Positions 61,670 to 64,000 of a stretch of 64,000 nt of DNA are shown here, piece after piece (position 1 is the stretch's first letter; the number at the start of each line of letters is the position of its first letter). Where the stretch lies: the NCBI RefSeq assembly GCF_009496535.1, contig NZ_WIDL01000019.1:1-64000 (forward strand), in the 5' to 3' direction. The translations under genes and the position numbers were made by a program. The stretch is from Stenotrophomonas sp. MYb238 (GTDB taxonomy: Bacteria; Pseudomonadota; Gammaproteobacteria; Xanthomonadales; Xanthomonadaceae). The notes under the pieces were generated by a model that saw only the letters and a list, made by a program, of their open reading frames with translations, had not been told where the DNA came from and ran no database searches.

Positions 61670-63010
61670 TCATGGTGCGGCGTCCTCGCCGGAAGGCCCG
61701 GCCTTGTCGGCGGGATCGTCCTTCCGCCGGCGGTACTGCGCCAGCTCGGCGATGCGCAGGCCTTCGGGCACGGCGTCGCGGTGCCGGCGGTGCTTGCCTT
61801 GCCCCATGCGCTGGGCGTGGTAGATGCCGGTATGGCCCGAGCACAGGTAGGCGGTGATGCAGCCGATGGCGGCGAGCGGGCCGATCTCGGCGCCGAACAG
61901 CTCCATCGCCATCACGGTGGTGGCGATGGGCGTGTTGGCCGCGCCGGCGAACACCGCCACGAAGCCGATGCCGGCCAGCAGCGGGAACGGCAGGTGCAGC
62001 AGCGGCGCCAGTGCGTTGCCCAGGGTCGCGCCGATGTAGAACAACGGCGTGACTTCGCCGCCCTTGAAGCCGGTTCCCAGCGACACCACGGTGAAGCCGA
62101 ACTTGCCGAGGAAATCCCACGGCGCCACCGGTTGCCGGAAGGACTGCTCGATGCCGAGGATGCCCAGGCCGAGGTACTGCCAGGCGTCCAGCGCCCATGC
62201 CGCGACCGCCACCACCAGGCCGCCCACGGCCGGGCGCAGCGGCGCGTAGCCGATCGCGCGCCGGACCAGCGCGCCGAGCCGGTGGGTGGCGGTGGCGAAC
62301 AGCATGCCGGCCAGGCCGAACACAATCCCGGCCGCGACCACCGCGCTCACGCTGCCCAGGCCGACCGGGACGACCGCGCCCATCGCGTAGTGCGTGTGGT
62401 GCGCGCCCCAGGCCAGGCACACCCGGTCGGCGAGGATGCCGGCCACCGCGCACGGGAACAGCGCGTCGTAGCGCATGCGGCCGATGGCCAGCACTTCCAG
62501 CCCGAACACCGCGCCGGCCAGCGGCGTGCCGAACACGGAAGCGAAGCCGGCGCTCATGCCGGCCATCAGCAGGATGCGGCGGTCCTCGCGCCGGATGCGC
62601 AATACCCGGGTGAGCTGGTCGGCCAGTGCGCCGCCCATCTGCACCGCCGTGCCCTCGCGCCCGACCGAGGCGCCGAACAGGTGCGAGACCACGGTGGCGC
62701 CCAGCACCAGCGGCGCCATGCGCAGCGGCACGACCTTGTTGGGGTCATGGATCTGGTCGATGATCAGGTTGTTGCCGCCATCGACCGCCTTGCCGAGTCG
62801 CAGATAGATCCAGCCGACGCCGAAGCCGGCCAGCGGCAGCAGCCAGACGATCCAGCGATGGCTTTCGCGCCAGCCGGTGGCGTGGTCGAGGGCGACTAGG
62901 AAGAAGGCCGAGGCGCTGCCGGCCATCAAGGCCACGGTGCTGGCGATGAGCAACCATTTGCCGATATACGGCAGCAGTTCCAGGTGTTCGGATCGGGGGA
63001 AAGGGCGCAT
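61670..63010 (-). CDS. CLC-F type fluoride/proton antiporter
   Basis: A 446-residue CLC transporter. Two changes from chloride CLCs mark the fluoride branch: the Cl-binding GSGIP motif is replaced by GGNNL (78-82), and the gating motif reads GREGT (117-121, E119 the gating Glu) instead of GREGP. The remaining helices are normal (GFASVFGTPLAGAVFGLEVL, GTGFKGGEVTPLFYIGA, FAGAANTPIATTVMAMELFG cut here for brevity). It exports fluoride in exchange for protons. The ATG at 63010 begins MRPFPRSEHL; its leader contains a fluoride riboswitch, which confirms the assignment independently. The C-terminal tail is a charged, species-specific extension. Confidence 0.92.
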   Translation of the reverse strand: MRPFPRSEHLELLPYIGKWLLIASTVALMAGSASAFFLVALDHATGWRESHRWIVWLLPLAGFGVGWIYLRLGKAVDGGNNLIIDQIHDPNKVVPLRMAPLVLGATVVSHLFGASVGREGTAVQMGGALADQLTRVLRIRREDRRILLMAGMSAGFASVFGTPLAGAVFGLEVLAIGRMRYDALFPCAVAGILADRVCLAWGAHHTHYAMGAVVPVGLGSVSAVVAAGIVFGLAGMLFATATHRLGALVRRAIGYAPLRPAVGGLVVAVAAWALDAWQYLGLGILGIEQSFRQPVAPWDFLGKFGFTVVSLGTGFKGGEVTPLFYIGATLGNALAPLLHLPFPLLAGIGFVAVFAGAANTPIATTVMAMELFGAEIGPLAAIGCITAYLCSGHTGIYHAQRMGQGKHRRHRDAVPEGLRIAELAQYRRRKDDPADKAGPSGEDAAP

Positions 63011-63074
63011 GGGGCGGGTCCGCTCGATGGAATCGGGCCGACCAGCGACGGGGCGCGGACGCGAACGCCTGCAG

Positions 63075-63090
63075 CCCGGCGTTGGCCGGG
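63075..63090 (-). promoter_or_regulatory. Riboswitch expression-platform hairpin
   Basis: Stem CCCGGC/GCCGGG with loop CAAC (minus-strand sense) lies directly after the fluoride aptamer and 65 bases before the start codon. There is no T run, so control may work by Rho-dependent termination or at translation rather than by an intrinsic terminator. Confidence 0.55.
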
Positions 63091-63092
63091 TG

Positions 63093-63150
63093 TCTGCAGG
63101 CGTCATCAGCAGCAGGGGATCGCTGCGGTTGAAGGAGGAACGCCATCTCC
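63093..63150 (-). ncRNA. Fluoride riboswitch (crcB motif)
   Basis: Read on the minus strand the 58-base element starts GGAGATGGCGTTCCTCC, continues with CAACCGC and ends CTGCTGATGACGCCTGCAGA. These match the conserved parts of the crcB motif: GGnGATGGcnTTCnCC hairpin, AACCGC and CTGATGACGCCT, with the pseudoknot between GGCGT (loop) and ACGCC (3'). It lies in the leader of the CLC-F gene, the standard context. Confidence 0.93.
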
Positions 63151-63160
63151 TGGAGCGGCG

Positions 63161-63190
63161 ATTATGGCAAGGCCGCACGCGGCCCGTCCA
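63161..63190 (-). promoter_or_regulatory. Promoter of the riboswitch and CLC-F gene
   Basis: On the minus strand TGGACG (63190-63185) and CATAAT (63166-63161) with an 18-base spacer. Transcription would start near 63154, just ahead of the first base of the aptamer. Confidence 0.6.
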
Positions 63191-63347
63191 CGCGCGTTGC
63201 CGGAAAGGCCGCCCTCCGTCTTACTCCAAAATCACCCTCGCATTCGCATCGGCGAAAGGGCGGAGCAGTGCGCCGCCCGGAGGCATCCGCAGTGCTTTGT
63301 GGCAGGCCGCGGTCCCGGGGTGCGGGCACCGCGACCTGCGCGGCCGA

Positions 63348-63953
63348 TCAGCGCTTGCCGCTGCCCAGCAGGCCGCTGCCGAGCTTGATCAGGTCGGATA
63401 CGCCGAACTGGCCGTCGCCGTCCTGGTCGAGCAGACTGCCGAGCAGGCCGCCGCCGACGCCGCCCTGCTGCACCACATGCTGCTTCTCCTGGCCGAGGAT
63501 CCGGCTCAGGTCGCTGGCGTTGGCCTGGCCGCCGCTGGACATGCGCTGGGCCAGGTAGGCCATCACGATCGGGGCGAGGATCTTCAGCAGCTGGCCGGCG
63601 CGGTCGCTGCTCAGGCCGGTGGCCTGCGCCAGCCCGGCCTCGGCGCGGCCCTGGCTGCCGCCGAAGATGTGGCCGAGGATGCCGGCGCCGTTGGCGGCCG
63701 GGCTGCCGCCGCCGCCCAGCACCGCGCCGAGCACGCTGCCGATGTCCAGGCCGCTGTGGTTGTTCTGCAGCGCGCCGAGCAGGGCTTCGGCGCCCTGCGG
63801 TCTGGCGGCGTTGTTGCCCAGCGCGCCCATCAGCAGCGGCAGCGCGGCGCCGATGGCGCCCGAGGCCTGCTGGCTGTCCAGGCCCAGCTGCTGGGAGACC
63901 TGCTGCAGCGGCGCGCCCTGCAGTTGGGAAAGGAGATCGTCGGTGAGGCTCAT
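63348..63953 (-). CDS. DUF937 (YidB-like) family protein with an EF-hand-like loop
   Basis: A 201-residue Gly/Ala/Leu-rich cytoplasmic protein of the DUF937 type: LTDDLLSQLQGAPLQQVSQQLGLD, then ALPLLMGALGNN and LLKILAPIVMAYLAQRM are family-like helices. Function is unknown for the family. Near the C-terminus DQDGDGQFGVSD has the D-x-D-x-D-G spacing of a calcium-binding EF-hand loop, with Asp at position 12. The start MSLTDDLL is chosen; an upstream ATG adds 12 residues without a ribosome site. Confidence 0.8.
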   Translation of the reverse strand: MSLTDDLLSQLQGAPLQQVSQQLGLDSQQASGAIGAALPLLMGALGNNAARPQGAEALLGALQNNHSGLDIGSVLGAVLGGGGSPAANGAGILGHIFGGSQGRAEAGLAQATGLSSDRAGQLLKILAPIVMAYLAQRMSSGGQANASDLSRILGQEKQHVVQQGGVGGGLLGSLLDQDGDGQFGVSDLIKLGSGLLGSGKR

Positions 63954-64000
63954 CGGAGCGTGGTCCTTGCGGTGGGTGAACAGCGGCATGGTAGCGCCGT

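Overview
The window is a high-GC (roughly 68-70 percent) chromosomal segment from a gammaproteobacterium of the Xanthomonadaceae/Lysobacteraceae type (Xanthomonas, Pseudoxanthomonas, Stenotrophomonas, Luteimonas and relatives). The genus cannot be fixed from sequence alone. The evidence is the gene content and order (rplU-rpmA-obgE, rpsT divergent from murJ-ribF-ileS-lspA-ispH, ypjD-like divergent from ffh, rpsP-rimM-trmD-rplS), several large TonB-dependent receptors, and many copies of a GTAGGAGCGGCTTCAGCCGCGA-type REP hairpin typical of this family. I see no prophage, insertion sequence, CRISPR array or integrase.

Layout. 1-9.5 kb: creD, small hypotheticals, a GNAT acetyltransferase overlapping a carbon-nitrogen hydrolase, a secreted M28 peptidase, then on the minus strand a membrane protein, a thioesterase and uvrA. 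9.7-20.3 kb: housekeeping block (rplU, rpmA, an unexpected lipoprotein gene, obgE, rpsT, murJ, ribF, ileS, lspA, ispH, tRNA-Thr). 20.4-21.5 kb: two lipoprotein genes of visibly lower GC. 21.8-29.2 kb: a FecI-type sigma factor, a FecR-type regulator and an STN-bearing TonB-dependent receptor, divergent from an autotransporter whose passenger begins with a ClpP-like domain. This is the strongest candidate here for an undescribed system. 29.5-33.5 kb: cyoABCD quinol oxidase. 33.8-46 kb: an MHYT-GGDEF-EAL protein, radA, a ypjD-like gene, ffh, nitronate monooxygenase, a class IV aminotransferase, rpsP-rimM-trmD-rplS.

46.3-58.8 kb: an alpha-N-acetylgalactosamine (GalNAc) utilisation locus. On the minus strand agaS, agaK, agaZ and a DeoR-type repressor gene form one tightly packed operon. 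Divergently, on the plus strand, lie a GH31 enzyme with F5/8C and NPCBM domains, a TonB-dependent receptor and a Tat-exported GH109-type enzyme. The shared 314-bp control region carries matching CTTTCGAAA elements in both promoters. Together these genes would release alpha-linked GalNAc outside the cytoplasm, import it across the outer membrane, phosphorylate it and convert it towards tagatose phosphates. The inner-membrane permease, the deacetylase and the aldolase are not in the window.

58.8-64 kb: a four-fold tandem array of REP plus the 3' end of a MATE transporter gene, the MATE gene, a small lipoprotein gene, hslR, a CLC-F-type fluoride antiporter gene preceded by a recognisable fluoride riboswitch, and a DUF937-like gene.
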